Of a DNA stretch of 64,000 nucleotides, positions 54,215 to 62,421 are shown in pieces; the first letter of the stretch is position 1; each line of letters starts with the position of its first letter. The notes under the pieces were generated by a model. That model was not told the DNA's origin. It saw nothing but the letters and a program-made list of their open reading frames with translations, and did no database searches. A program made the translations under genes and the position numbers. The DNA comes from Aliishimia sp965656085 (GTDB taxonomy: Bacteria > Pseudomonadota > Alphaproteobacteria > Rhodobacterales > Rhodobacteraceae), in contig CBFHJA010000005.1 in NCBI GenBank assembly GCA_965656085.1, forward strand, positions 1-64,000, in the 5' to 3' direction.

Positions 54215-54451
54215 CCACCGTGACTGCCCGCACAACCTGCCGTATCCGTCGAAGACTCGTCAACGGCTTTTTTACCATAGCGGGGGCAAAGTTTTTCTTG
54301 ACCGGGCGCCCGCAGATCGCGGGCTCTGTCACGTTTCTGATTCATTCCCCGAACCGCCCACAGCCCGCCGCGCAGACCGCCCCGCATGGTGATCGCGAAT
54401 TGCCCTTTCATTGGTTGAAATTACGCGCGGGCGCTGATGCAGAGCTTGAAG

Positions 54452-54460
54452 TTATCCACA
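54452..54460 (+). promoter_or_regulatory. DnaA box (TTATCCACA)
   Basis: An exact match to the DnaA consensus, about 470 bp upstream of nrdJ. DnaA regulates ribonucleotide reductase genes in E. coli. A single 9-mer can occur by chance in 64 kb, so this stands on its position next to a dNTP-synthesis gene. Confidence 0.4.
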
Positions 54461-54719
54461 GCTTTGCTGCGGTGCAGAACGTCGCACGGGCTTGCCCGCG
54501 CGGCACACAGAGCGCCCGTCGGTCCGGGCCGGGCGAGATGCGGCAAACTGTGTCCAAAGCACCGGCGGCGATGCAGAAAAGCACCAGAGGCGCCACAACA
54601 TGTGGCGGGGCAGGCAAGACGGCCACCAAATGTAGCGCACGCCGGGAGAGTTTGATTCTCCAAATGCGCCGCGCCAGAGCGCGCCCCGCCCCCGCTTCAG
54701 GGGGCAGGCATTCGCAACA

Positions 54720-54735
54720 TCACAACATATAGGGC
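54720..54735 (-). promoter_or_regulatory. Second NrdR-like site
   Basis: The minus strand reads GCCCTATATGTTGTGA, sharing the CTATATGTTGTG core with the site at 54199. It lies just downstream of tRNA-Pro and about 735 bp from nrdJ, so its target is unclear. Confidence 0.35.
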
Positions 54736-54753
54736 ATATAGGGGGGGTAGGTC

Positions 54754-54830
54754 TGGTCGGAGCGAGAGGATTCGAACCTCCGACCCCCTGTACCCAAAAC
54801 AGGTGCGCTACCAGGCTGCGCCACGCTCCG
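54754..54830 (-). tRNA. tRNA-Pro (anticodon UGG)
   Basis: The reverse complement is a 77-nt class I tRNA with encoded CCA. The acceptor stem is CGGAGCG/CGCTCCG, the anticodon stem CCTGT/ACAGG closes the loop TTTGGGT (anticodon TGG), and the T arm has GGTTCGAATCC. Confidence 0.96.
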
Positions 54831-54907
54831 GACCTGCGCGGTGCATAAAGCATGTGGCGGCAAAGGGGAATGCTCTTTTTGCCTGACCGTGCAGAGAAAT
54901 GTCGCGC

Positions 54908-55402
54908 CTAGCCCGAGGTCGCGCAGGGCCATGCGGCCCCGGGCCCGAAGAACGGATGGCGCAGCTCGCTGCCCGGCGTGATCCCCATGCGCTTGGCCAG
55001 CCCGCCATTGATCTCCAGCACCGACACCATGCCGTTGCCGCCGCTGATCGGTGTCTCGTCGCGCGGCTGGGCCCGGTGGTGGATGTGACGGACGATTCCC
55101 TCGGGGTCGATGAACAGCATGTCGAGCTCGATCAGCGTGTTGCGCATCCAGAAGCTGAGCACCTGCGGGCGGTCGTAGAGAAACAGCATTCCCGCCGATT
55201 GCGGCAGGCTTTCGCGGTGCATCAGCCCGCGTGACCGGGTTTCGGGCGTGTCGGCGATTTCCACGGTGAAGCGCGCGCTGCCCCAGTCGCCGCGCAGATG
55301 CACGGTATCGGGGCGGCACTCCGCGAAGACGACCTGCGACGACAGAAGAAGCGCACCCAGTGCGCCGAGCCAAACCCGCGCTATTTCAGTCCAGCTTCCC
55401 AT
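54908..55402 (-). CDS. DUF192-family exported protein
   Basis: A 164-residue protein with an N-terminal signal (ALGALLLSSQVVFA) and a DUF192 fold: the family signature TRSRGLMHRESLPQSAGMLFLYD and FWMRNTLIELDMLFID. The function of this family is not established. Its start overlaps the cold-shock gene by 22 bp, so the two are co-transcribed. Confidence 0.88.
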   Translation of the reverse strand: MGSWTEIARVWLGALGALLLSSQVVFAECRPDTVHLRGDWGSARFTVEIADTPETRSRGLMHRESLPQSAGMLFLYDRPQVLSFWMRNTLIELDMLFIDPEGIVRHIHHRAQPRDETPISGGNGMVSVLEINGGLAKRMGITPGSELRHPFFGPGAAWPCATSG

Positions 55403-55911
55403 GCGACCACCTCTGCCGCCATGCGGCCCCGCTTCCCGTCCACCACGCGCAGCGCAAGCGCCTCGCCCGGTTGCAGATCGCTCAGGCCGGACCGGCGCAG
55501 CACTTCGACATGCACAAATACGTCTTCGGCCTTGCCGAATACATTGGCGAACCCGAAGCCCTTGGCCTTATCAAACCACTTCACACGGGCCGGCTCAAGA
55601 GGGGTTGCGCGCAGCTCCTCGGCATCAAACATCGCGATGTCGGCAAGCGGCGGTGTTTCTTCCGAAACGGGCGGTTCGATACTGTAAATCTCGGTCGCCT
55701 GCGCCCCGCGCTCGGTGCGCTGGAGGGCGATTTCGATATGGGAGCCGTCCGCGACGCTGCTTTGCCCGAAATTGCGCAAAACGTTCACATGCAGCAGAAT
55801 GTCCGGCCCACCGGTCTCCGCGACCACGAAGCCGAACCCTTTGACAGGATCAAACCACTTCACGTGACCGCGCACGCGTTCATCCACGCCCTGTGTGTAC
55901 TCTTCCGTCAC
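55381..55911 (-). CDS. Double cold-shock-domain protein
   Basis: A 176-residue protein with two CspA-type domains, residues about 12-75 (GHVKWFDPVKGFGFVV) and about 106-172 (ARVKWFDKAKGFGFAN). Both keep the RNP1 motif (KGFGFxx), while RNP2 is LLHVNVL in the first and VFVHVEVL in the second. Such proteins bind single-stranded RNA/DNA. It starts with GTG, and a long AT-rich leader lies upstream, as in many cold-shock genes. It is followed by the DUF192 gene. Confidence 0.9.
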   Translation of the reverse strand: MTEEYTQGVDERVRGHVKWFDPVKGFGFVVAETGGPDILLHVNVLRNFGQSSVADGSHIEIALQRTERGAQATEIYSIEPPVSEETPPLADIAMFDAEELRATPLEPARVKWFDKAKGFGFANVFGKAEDVFVHVEVLRRSGLSDLQPGEALALRVVDGKRGRMAAEVVAWEAGLK

Positions 55912-56059
55912 CGGCTCGTCTCAATATCGTCATGTGCCCCGTTGACCCGTTTTCACGGGCCTGTAACGCACATTTCACCGTTATTTTGAGTGGATTCAAG
56001 CACAAAAGCGCAAAAATCTGCCGGTGCAATTTCACGACGCGCGAATTTTTCAATTAATT

Positions 56060-56665
56060 TCAGGGGCTTAACCTGTCTATTTGCCAGTCTGAGGCGATTG
56101 TTTCACGCCGCCATCTGAACCGATCATGAAGCCGAAAAGCGCCATCCGCCCAGAATTCTATCTCCAGCGGCGTGATGCGATACCCTCCCCAGAACGGCGG
56201 CCGCGACGGGTTCGCACCCTGCCGCGCCGTCACCTTCGCGACCTCCGCGACCAGCGTCGCGCGGCTCGACAGCGGCTTCGACTGGTCCGACGCCCAAGCC
56301 CCCAGCCGGCTCTTGAGCGAGCGCGAGGCGAAATAGGCATCGGCCTGCGGGCCGTCCTCCTTCTTGACCAGCCCGCGCACCCGGATCTGGCGGCGCAGCG
56401 ACTTCCAATGCAGCACAAACGCCGCCTTGCCCGCCGCGTCGATCTCGGTCGCCTTCTGGCTGGTGTAATTGGTGTAGAACACGAAGGCCGCGTCCTCGAC
56501 CTCCTTCAGGAGCACCATCCGCGCATTTGGCAGCCCGTCGGCGTCGACGGTGCTGAGCGCAATCGCGTTGGGATCGTTGGGCTCGCTGGCCTCGGCCTCC
56601 TTCAGCCAGGACCGCGCGATCTCGAACGGGTCCTCGCCCGCGAAAATTCCGTCCCGGTCGCTCAT
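56060..56665 (-). CDS. pdxH: Pyridoxamine 5'-phosphate oxidase
   Basis: A 201-residue FMN enzyme oxidising pyridoxamine/pyridoxine 5'-phosphate to PLP, the last step of vitamin B6 synthesis and salvage. FMN and substrate motifs are VLLKEVEDAAFVFYTNYTSQK and the C-terminal FWGGYRITPLEIEFW...RLHDRFRW. AAAGGAG just before the ATG at 56665 fixes the start. Confidence 0.95.
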   Translation of the reverse strand: MSDRDGIFAGEDPFEIARSWLKEAEASEPNDPNAIALSTVDADGLPNARMVLLKEVEDAAFVFYTNYTSQKATEIDAAGKAAFVLHWKSLRRQIRVRGLVKKEDGPQADAYFASRSLKSRLGAWASDQSKPLSSRATLVAEVAKVTARQGANPSRPPFWGGYRITPLEIEFWADGAFRLHDRFRWRRETIASDWQIDRLSP

Positions 56666-56819
56666 GTCACACTCCTTTTCCGGCTCACGAGGCACCGAAC
56701 CGTAGCCCGGCCAACACGCCCGGGCAATGGCAGCCGCAACGTCACCCACGGCATCTTGAAGCCCTCAGCGCAATCGCCTAAAGCACATCGGACACATTCG
56801 ACGTGCGGGGACAGAGCTT

Positions 56820-57623
56820 ATGACGGAGTTGATGGCGGGCAAACGCGGCCTGATCATGGGTTTGGCGAATGACAAATCCATCGCCTGGGGCATCGCCAAG
56901 ACGCTCGCGCAGCATGGTGCGGAGCTTGCCTTCTCCTATCAGGGCGAGGCGCTCAAGAAGCGCGTCGGCCCCCTCGCCGGGCAGCTGGGCTCGGACATCG
57001 TGCTGCCCTGCGATGTGGGCGACGAGGCCTCGCTGGACGCGCTCTTCGCCGATCTCAAGGACCGCTGGGGCGGGCTGGATTTCGTTGTCCATGCCATCGG
57101 CTTTTCCGACAAGAACGAGCTGCGCGGGCGCTATGTCGACACCACGCGCGGCAATTTCGCCATGTCGATGGATATCTCGGTCTACTCCTTCACCGCCGTG
57201 ATGCAGCGCGCCGAAAAACTCATGAAACCGGGCAGTTCCGCGCTGACCTTAACGTATTATGGCGCCGAGAAAGTCATGCCCCATTACAACGTGATGGGCG
57301 TTGCCAAGGCCGCGCTGGAGGCCTCGGTGCAATATCTGGCCGAGGATCTCGGCAAGGACGGCATCCGCGTCAACGCGATCTCCGCCGGTCCGATCAAGAC
57401 CCTCGCCGCCTCCGGCATCGGCGATTTCCGCTACATCATGAAGTGGAACGAGTACAACTCGCCCCTGCGCCGCAACGTGACCCTCGAAGACGTGGGCAAG
57501 GCCGCGCTCTTCCTGCTCTCCGATCTCGGCAGCGGCACCACCGGCGAGAACCTGCATGTGGATGCCGGCTACCATGTCGTCGGCATGAAGGCGGTCGATG
57601 CGCCGGATATGAGCAAAGGATAA
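56820..57623 (+). CDS. fabI: Enoyl-ACP reductase (NADH) FabI
   Basis: A 267-residue enzyme for the last step of each fatty-acid elongation cycle. The SDR-like nucleotide site is GLANDKSIAWGIA and the catalytic Tyr-x6-Lys is YNVMGVAK. Length is normal. It is divergent from pdxH across 154 bp and is followed six bases later by gpt. Confidence 0.95.
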   Translation: MTELMAGKRGLIMGLANDKSIAWGIAKTLAQHGAELAFSYQGEALKKRVGPLAGQLGSDIVLPCDVGDEASLDALFADLKDRWGGLDFVVHAIGFSDKNELRGRYVDTTRGNFAMSMDISVYSFTAVMQRAEKLMKPGSSALTLTYYGAEKVMPHYNVMGVAKAALEASVQYLAEDLGKDGIRVNAISAGPIKTLAASGIGDFRYIMKWNEYNSPLRRNVTLEDVGKAALFLLSDLGSGTTGENLHVDAGYHVVGMKAVDAPDMSKG

Positions 57624-57628
57624 CCCCC

Positions 57629-58147
57629 ATGGCCGAGCGTCTTCCGCATGAAAAAGGTTTCCATGTCTCCTGGGACCAGTTGCACCGCGACAGCCGCGCC
57701 TTGGCGTGGCGGCTCGACAAGAAGGGCCCGGACGATGGCGCGTGGCGTGCCGTCGTGGCGATCACCCGGGGCGGCATGGCCCCCGCGATGATCGTCGCGC
57801 GCGAGCTTGGCATCCGCACCGTCGATACGATCTCGGTGAAATCCTACCATGCGGGCGGCGGCAAGGAAGATGCGCGCCGCGATGCGGAAGTTCTGAAAAG
57901 CCCCGATGCGGAGGTCATGGGCGACGGCACAGGCATCCTGATCGTCGATGATCTGGTGGACACCGGCAAAACGCTCGAACTGGTCCGCGAGCTTTACCCA
58001 GCCGCCCATTTCGCCACCGTCTATGCCAAACCGCAAGGCGAGCCGCAGGTGGATGATTTCATCACCGGCGTCAGTCAGGACACGTGGATTTTCTTCCCGT
58101 GGGACATGGCGCTGCAATATGTCGAGCCCTATCGCGGCAAGGACTGA
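57629..58147 (+). CDS. gpt: Xanthine phosphoribosyltransferase
   Basis: A 172-residue purine salvage enzyme. The PRPP-binding motif is ILIVDDLVDTGKT, and VAITRGGMAPA precedes it. It starts five bases after the fabI stop, probably in one transcript. Together with hpt it gives the cell two purine phosphoribosyltransferases in this window. Confidence 0.92.
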   Translation: MAERLPHEKGFHVSWDQLHRDSRALAWRLDKKGPDDGAWRAVVAITRGGMAPAMIVARELGIRTVDTISVKSYHAGGGKEDARRDAEVLKSPDAEVMGDGTGILIVDDLVDTGKTLELVRELYPAAHFATVYAKPQGEPQVDDFITGVSQDTWIFFPWDMALQYVEPYRGKD

Positions 58148-58160
58148 GCTGGCCCGGCGC

Positions 58161-58562
58161 TCACGCGGGTGTCTTGCCCTCAGCTTGCCGGGCATAGTCT
58201 TCCGCATCGAACCAGCCGCGTGACGCCTTGACCTCGAGGGTGTCCGTGAGCTCCCACTCCTCCCACCCCCGAATGTTCAACGGGTTGCCGCTGCTGGCAT
58301 CATGGCCTGTGAATGTCCAAACGAAAATCACATGCGTGCCGGCGCAGCGCACGTCATCACAGGTCAGCGTCAAGTCCGGGACATCGGCATAAAAACCGGC
58401 TGCCATGTCCTCTACCCGCGACCGGCCACTCCACGGATCGCCGTTGTTGATGGTGATTTCGCCATCAAGGGCATAAAAAGAGGCGACGGCCTCTGCCGAT
58501 TTCGAGTTCCAGGCCGCAGTATAATCTGCAGCCATTTTCTCAACGGCCTTCACATCCACCAT
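58161..58562 (-). CDS. SnoaL-like/NTF2-fold protein
   Basis: A 133-residue protein of the SnoaL/NTF2-like fold (ADYTAAWNSKSAEAVASFYALDGEITINNGDPWSGRSRVEDMAAGFYADVPDL). Members are small isomerases, hydrolases or ligand-binding proteins and the function here is not predictable. AAAGGTG upstream of the ATG at 58562 sets the start; the much longer open frame is not family-like. Divergent from the SDR gene. Confidence 0.82.
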   Translation of the reverse strand: MVDVKAVEKMAADYTAAWNSKSAEAVASFYALDGEITINNGDPWSGRSRVEDMAAGFYADVPDLTLTCDDVRCAGTHVIFVWTFTGHDASSGNPLNIRGWEEWELTDTLEVKASRGWFDAEDYARQAEGKTPA

Positions 58563-58676
58563 CCTATCACCTTTCGAAATTTGGATGCGCCACCGTAGCA
58601 GTCTCCCATAACCCGTCCAGAACAATCGTCGGCGCGCCTGCACGCCTCTTGCGTCTTGCGGCAAAACCCCAGTATC

Positions 58677-58690
58677 TGAACATATGTTCA
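58677..58690. promoter_or_regulatory. Perfect 14-bp palindrome, candidate operator
   Basis: TGAACATATGTTCA is a perfect palindrome 22 bp before the SDR start and about 115 bp from the divergent SnoaL-like gene. Its length and half-site (TGAACAT) resemble operators of TetR-type repressors. Confidence 0.55.
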
Positions 58691-58712
58691 AAAAGCGCAT
58701 GGGGAGGATGCC

Positions 58713-59468
58713 ATGGACCTGACAACAACCGCCGCGATCATCACCGGAGGGGCGTCCGGCCTCGGCGAGGCCACCGCGCGCTATTTTGCCGAAGCAGGCG
58801 CGCAAGTGACCATTCTCGACCGGGACACCGCACGCGGCGAGGACGTGGCCGCCGATACGGACGGCACCTTCGTCTATACCGATGTCTCCGACGAGGCCTC
58901 GGTGCAGAACGCCATCGGGATCGCGATGAGCACCATGGGCCGCATCACGGCGGCGGTGAACTGCGCCGGGATCGCCGCCGCGATCAAGACCGTGGGCCGC
59001 GACGGCCCCCACCCGCTCGACGCCTTCCGCCGCACGATCGACGTGAACCTTGTCGGCACCTTCAACGTGGCCCGCCTTGCTGCCGAAGCGATGATGCAGA
59101 ACGCGCCCGAGCCCGATGGCGCGCGCGGCGTGATCATCAACACCGCCTCCATCGCCGCCTTTGACGGGCAAAAGGGACAGGCCGCCTATGCCGGCTCCAA
59201 GGGGGGCGTGGTCGGCATGACCCTGCCCATGGCCCGCGATCTGGCCTCCACCGGCATCCGCGTGATGGCCATCGCGCCGGGGCTGTTCCTGACCCCGATG
59301 CTCGAAGGCCTGCCCGAGGACGCCCGCGCGCAACTCGCCGCCGACGTGCCGAACCCGGCCCGTCTGGGCGATCCGCGCGAATATGCGCGGCTGGCGGGGT
59401 TCATCGTCGAAATGGGATATCTGAACGGCGAGGTGATCCGCCTCGATGGCGCTTTGCGGATGCGCTAG
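58713..59468 (+). CDS. SDR-family oxidoreductase, 3-hydroxyacyl-CoA dehydrogenase type 2-like
   Basis: A 251-residue short-chain dehydrogenase. The cofactor loop is TGGASGLGEATARYF, the active-site Tyr-x3-Lys is YAGSKGG, and NCAG is present. The overall pattern (QKGQAAYAGSKGGVVGMTLPMARDLA) is that of 17-beta-hydroxysteroid/3-hydroxyacyl-CoA dehydrogenase type 10 relatives acting in fatty or branched acyl-CoA oxidation. AGGAT precedes the ATG. It ends just before copy C of the iteron element. Confidence 0.88.
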   Translation: MDLTTTAAIITGGASGLGEATARYFAEAGAQVTILDRDTARGEDVAADTDGTFVYTDVSDEASVQNAIGIAMSTMGRITAAVNCAGIAAAIKTVGRDGPHPLDAFRRTIDVNLVGTFNVARLAAEAMMQNAPEPDGARGVIINTASIAAFDGQKGQAAYAGSKGGVVGMTLPMARDLASTGIRVMAIAPGLFLTPMLEGLPEDARAQLAADVPNPARLGDPREYARLAGFIVEMGYLNGEVIRLDGALRMR

Positions 59469-59483
59469 GGGGGGACGCGCCGC

Positions 59484-59502
59484 GTAGGGTGGGCAATTTG
59501 CC
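59484..59502 (+). repeat. GTAGGGTGGGCAAT-TTGCC motif
   Basis: Matches the inverse of 44697-44718 over its first 14 bases. A second dyad with a CTTTTCG/CGAAAAG stem lies at 59543-59560, a possible terminator for the SDR gene. Confidence 0.45.
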
Positions 59503-59584
59503 TCAGCCTGCCGCTTTAGCGGCGGGCGGAGTCCGGCAGGCGCTTTTCGTTTTGCGAAAAGCTTCCGGGAGGACCACCATTGCG

Positions 59585-59761
59585 AAAGGTTAACGCGGGA
59601 CCACCGTACGCTGCGATAATCCGGGAACGAATCAATAACGAGCCATACAGGTGCCATACGCCCCGCCATACACCTGCCACACCTTGTTTTTAGGGCGTTA
59701 ACCCGCGTTTCGAGACATTTTCGCGATCTCGACCGTTGCGTGCGGTCGCAGCGTTAACCTT
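59585..59761 (-). repeat. GTATGGC-iteron element, copy C
   Basis: A 177-bp copy in opposite orientation to A and B. The ends are AAAGGTTAAC (59585-59594) and GTTAACCTT (59753-59761, 9 of 10). On the plus strand GCCATAC occurs at 59642, 59653 and 59665, with a degenerate GCCACAC at 59676 (spacings 11, 12, 11), one heptamer fewer than B. The right end overlaps the last three codons and stop of the ABC-F gene. Confidence 0.85.
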
Positions 59762-61562
59762 CGGCCTTCTCGGCCAACTCCAGCCACTCTTCTTCCGACG
59801 CCGCCAGCTTGGTCTGGCGTTCGGTCAGCGCTTCGGTCGCCTTGCGGAATTTCACCGGCTCACGCGTGAAAAGGTCCGGGTCGGACAGCAACTCTTCAAG
59901 CTTGCCGATCTCCGCCTCAAGCCGCTCCATTTCCGCCGGGAGCGCATCCAGCCGATGCTTCTCGGTGAAGCTGAGCCCCGTCGGCTTCGCCTTTTTCTGC
60001 GTCAGCTTCGGCTCGGAAGGCTTTGATTTTTCTTTTTCTTCCGGCGTCTGGTCGGGTTGTCTCTGCGCTTGGTAGTCGGACCAGCCCCCGGCATAGACCA
60101 CCGCCTGCCCGTTGCCCTCCATCGCGATGGTCGTGGCCGCCACGCGGTCGAGAAAGTCGCGGTCGTGGCTCACCATCAGCACCGTGCCGGAATAGGTCTC
60201 AAGGAGTTCCTGAAGCAGGTCCAGCGTTTCGATGTCGAGATCGTTGGTCGGCTCGTCGAGCACCAGAAAATTGCTCTCCCGCGCCATGATCCGCGCCAGC
60301 AGAAGCCGCGCTTTTTCCCCGCCTGACAAGGACTTGACCGGCGCGCGGGCCTGCCGCTCGTCAAAGAGGAAATCCTTCAGATACCCCACCACATGCCGGG
60401 GCGCGCCGCGCACCATCACCTGATCCGCAGCCCCTTTGACGCGCATATCCGGGTCATGCACGAGGCTGTCCCAGAGGCTCGCTTCGGGGTCGAGTTGCGC
60501 GCGGTTCTGGTCGAACCAAGCGATCTCCAGATTGGTGCCGAGCGTCACCGTGCCGGTGTCGGGCGTCTCCTGCCCAATCAGCATCTTGACCAGCGTGGTC
60601 TTGCCCACGCCATTGGGCCCCACCAGCGCCACACGGTCGCCGCGCATCAGCGTCACGTCGAAGGGTTTGAGGATGAGCTTGTCGCCATAGGCCTTTGAAA
60701 TACCTTTGGCTTCCACGACCTTCTTGCCGGAGGTCTGGCCGCCCTCCAGCGCCATCGCCGCCGTGCCCTGCCGCTTGATCTGCGCCGCCCGCTGCGCGCG
60801 CAAATCCTGCAAGGCCCGCACCCGGCCCATGTTGCGTTTGCGCCGCGCCGAGATGCCTTCGACGGCCCAGCGGGCCTCCGCCTTGATCTTGCGGTTGAGC
60901 TTGTGGCGCTCGCTGTCTTCTTCTTGCCAGACCTTTTCGCGCCACGCCTCGAAGCCCGCAAAGCCGGTCTCCTGCCGCCGCACCTCGCCCCGGTCGACCC
61001 AGAGCGTCGCGCGCGTCAGTGCGGTCAGGAAGGCCCTGTCGTGGCTGATCAGCACAAAGCCCGCGCGGGTCGATTTCAACTCGCTTTCGAGCCAGCCGAT
61101 CGCCTCGATGTCGAGATGGTTGGTGGGTTCATCGAGCAACATCAGATCGGGCGCTTCGGCCAGCAGTTTGGCCAGCGCAGCCCGCCGCCGCTCCCCGCCG
61201 CTCGCCGTGGCAACGGGCCGGGCGGGATCAAATTTCAGCCCCTCGCCCGCGCGCTCGACACGGTATAGCTCGCCCGGCTCCAGCCCACTCGCGGCAAACG
61301 CGCCAAGGGTTTCAAAGCCGGTGAGGTCCGGGTCCTGCTCCATGTAGCCGGTCGAGATGCCCGGCCCGACGACACGGGTGCCCCGGTCCGGTTCAACAAC
61401 GCCCGCCATCACCTTGAGAAGCGTGGATTTTCCTGACCCGTTCCGGCCCACGAGCGCGAGCCGGTCGCCGGGCTGGACGGTCAGCGAGACCCCGTCGAAG
61501 ACAGGATCGCCGCCGAAGGTCAGCGAGATATCGGAGAGTTGCAAAAGGGGGACGCGCGCCAT
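59754..61562 (-). CDS. uup: ABC-F family ATP-binding protein, Uup-like
   Basis: A 602-residue soluble protein with two ABC ATPase domains and no membrane part, so not a transporter. Walker A motifs GRNGSGKST and GPNGVGKTT, signature loops ATASGGERRR and KSLSGGEKAR, and Walker B LMLLDEPTNHLD and FLVLDEPTNDLD are intact. The C-terminal coiled-coil (RHRLDALPAEMERLEAEIGKLEE type) fits the Uup group, acting in ribosome-related or DNA-stability processes. Its TAA stop is the TAA of the GGTTAAC at the end of copy C. Confidence 0.9.
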   Translation of the reverse strand: MARVPLLQLSDISLTFGGDPVFDGVSLTVQPGDRLALVGRNGSGKSTLLKVMAGVVEPDRGTRVVGPGISTGYMEQDPDLTGFETLGAFAASGLEPGELYRVERAGEGLKFDPARPVATASGGERRRAALAKLLAEAPDLMLLDEPTNHLDIEAIGWLESELKSTRAGFVLISHDRAFLTALTRATLWVDRGEVRRQETGFAGFEAWREKVWQEEDSERHKLNRKIKAEARWAVEGISARRKRNMGRVRALQDLRAQRAAQIKRQGTAAMALEGGQTSGKKVVEAKGISKAYGDKLILKPFDVTLMRGDRVALVGPNGVGKTTLVKMLIGQETPDTGTVTLGTNLEIAWFDQNRAQLDPEASLWDSLVHDPDMRVKGAADQVMVRGAPRHVVGYLKDFLFDERQARAPVKSLSGGEKARLLLARIMARESNFLVLDEPTNDLDIETLDLLQELLETYSGTVLMVSHDRDFLDRVAATTIAMEGNGQAVVYAGGWSDYQAQRQPDQTPEEKEKSKPSEPKLTQKKAKPTGLSFTEKHRLDALPAEMERLEAEIGKLEELLSDPDLFTREPVKFRKATEALTERQTKLAASEEEWLELAEKAEG

Positions 61563-61609
61563 GCCCGCGTGCTATCCATGCGCCGCGCCCCCGTCAATCG
61601 GATTTGCGC

Positions 61610-62338
61610 TCAGCCCGCCACCGCCCGCAGGAGCCGCTTGCGCGCCTCGGGGATGCCGCTGATCTCCACGCCGGTGAACACATGCAGCGTGTTCAACTGG
61701 CGATCCACCACCGCGTGATCGCTGACCCAACCGCCCATCATCAGGTAGGTTTTGAGCAAGGGCGGCATCCGCAGCATCGCCTTGCGCCGGTCGGGCTTAC
61801 GCCGCAGCCGCGCGGCGAAGCGGAACACATCGGGCGCCTTGACGCGCGGCAGCCAGCGCGGCGGCGCGAGATGGCGGTCCTTGAGCATCGCGAAGGCGTC
61901 GAGATAGGATTCGGTTTCGGTGCCCTGAAACGAGCTGCAGCCGAACAGCAGGTCGATCTCGTGATCGTCCACAAACCGGGTCATCGCCCCCCAGGCCACG
62001 CGCAGGATATCGGGGTCGGACATCTCCGGGTCCACGCAGAACCGCCCCATCTCCACCATGCGCCCCTCGAACCCGGCGAGATTGGACAGCTCGTAAAACT
62101 GTGCCGAGTAGCTCATGGAGATGGTCTCCCCCGTCAGGGTGAGCATCCGAAAGCAGCAGGCAAGCGCGCCGGTCCGGCGATCTTCGATGAGGATATGCTG
62201 GCAGCTGTCGTCGAAGGCATCGGCATCCACCGCGCAGTCCAGACCGAAGGCACGGGCCCGCAAGGCCTGTGCGCGCTCCACATCCTCCGGCCGCGCGGCA
62301 CACCGGGCGATGTAGGGTCCTCTTTCCAGCACATCCAT
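61610..62338 (-). CDS. olsB: Ornithine acyl-ACP N-acyltransferase OlsB (GNAT type)
   Basis: A 242-residue protein matching OlsB, which adds a 3-hydroxyacyl group to ornithine to make lyso-ornithine lipid. The family region MVEMGRFCVDPEMSDPDILRVAWGAMTRFVDDH and the DLLFGCSSFQGT signature are present. The partner acyltransferase OlsA is usually adjacent but is not here. The start is set at 62338 (MDVLERGPYIAR) with GAAGGG upstream. Confidence 0.85.
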   Translation of the reverse strand: MDVLERGPYIARCAARPEDVERAQALRARAFGLDCAVDADAFDDSCQHILIEDRRTGALACCFRMLTLTGETISMSYSAQFYELSNLAGFEGRMVEMGRFCVDPEMSDPDILRVAWGAMTRFVDDHEIDLLFGCSSFQGTETESYLDAFAMLKDRHLAPPRWLPRVKAPDVFRFAARLRRKPDRRKAMLRMPPLLKTYLMMGGWVSDHAVVDRQLNTLHVFTGVEISGIPEARKRLLRAVAG

Positions 62339-62421
62339 CACGACACCCTTCTCACACAAGCAGGACTGCCCGTATACCGCCCCTGTGACAGCTGTGCGGC
62401 AGGCACGTGACACTTGGACGA

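Larger units (their letters stand above)
53986..54753. other. 768-bp regulatory region upstream of nrdJ
   Basis: No credible gene is seen on either strand. It holds a NrdR-box-like site at 54199-54214, a perfect DnaA box at 54452-54460 and a second NrdR-like site at 54720-54735 near tRNA-Pro. The region is less GC-rich than its surroundings in places, in line with promoter function. Confidence 0.6.

Noticed and set aside
53986..54420. Possible cobalamin riboswitch in front of nrdJ
   Set aside because: The B12-box core (its complement GGCAGGT-CCTGACT) was not found on either strand in this stretch. A covariance-model search would settle this.
51748..54732. A 994-codon plus-strand frame across nrdJ
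   Set aside because: It is antisense to NrdJ, whose motifs are unambiguous. The frame composition is rich in Arg/His/Ala as expected of a GC-rich shadow.
54408..54853. Short minus-strand frames of 73-133 codons between nrdJ and tRNA-Pro
   Set aside because: They overlap each other and the tRNA, have no ribosome binding sites and no recognisable motifs.
58161..59669. A 502-codon minus-strand frame ending with the SnoaL-like protein
   Set aside because: Only the last 133 codons resemble a protein family. The upstream part lies antisense to the SDR gene and reaches into the repeat.
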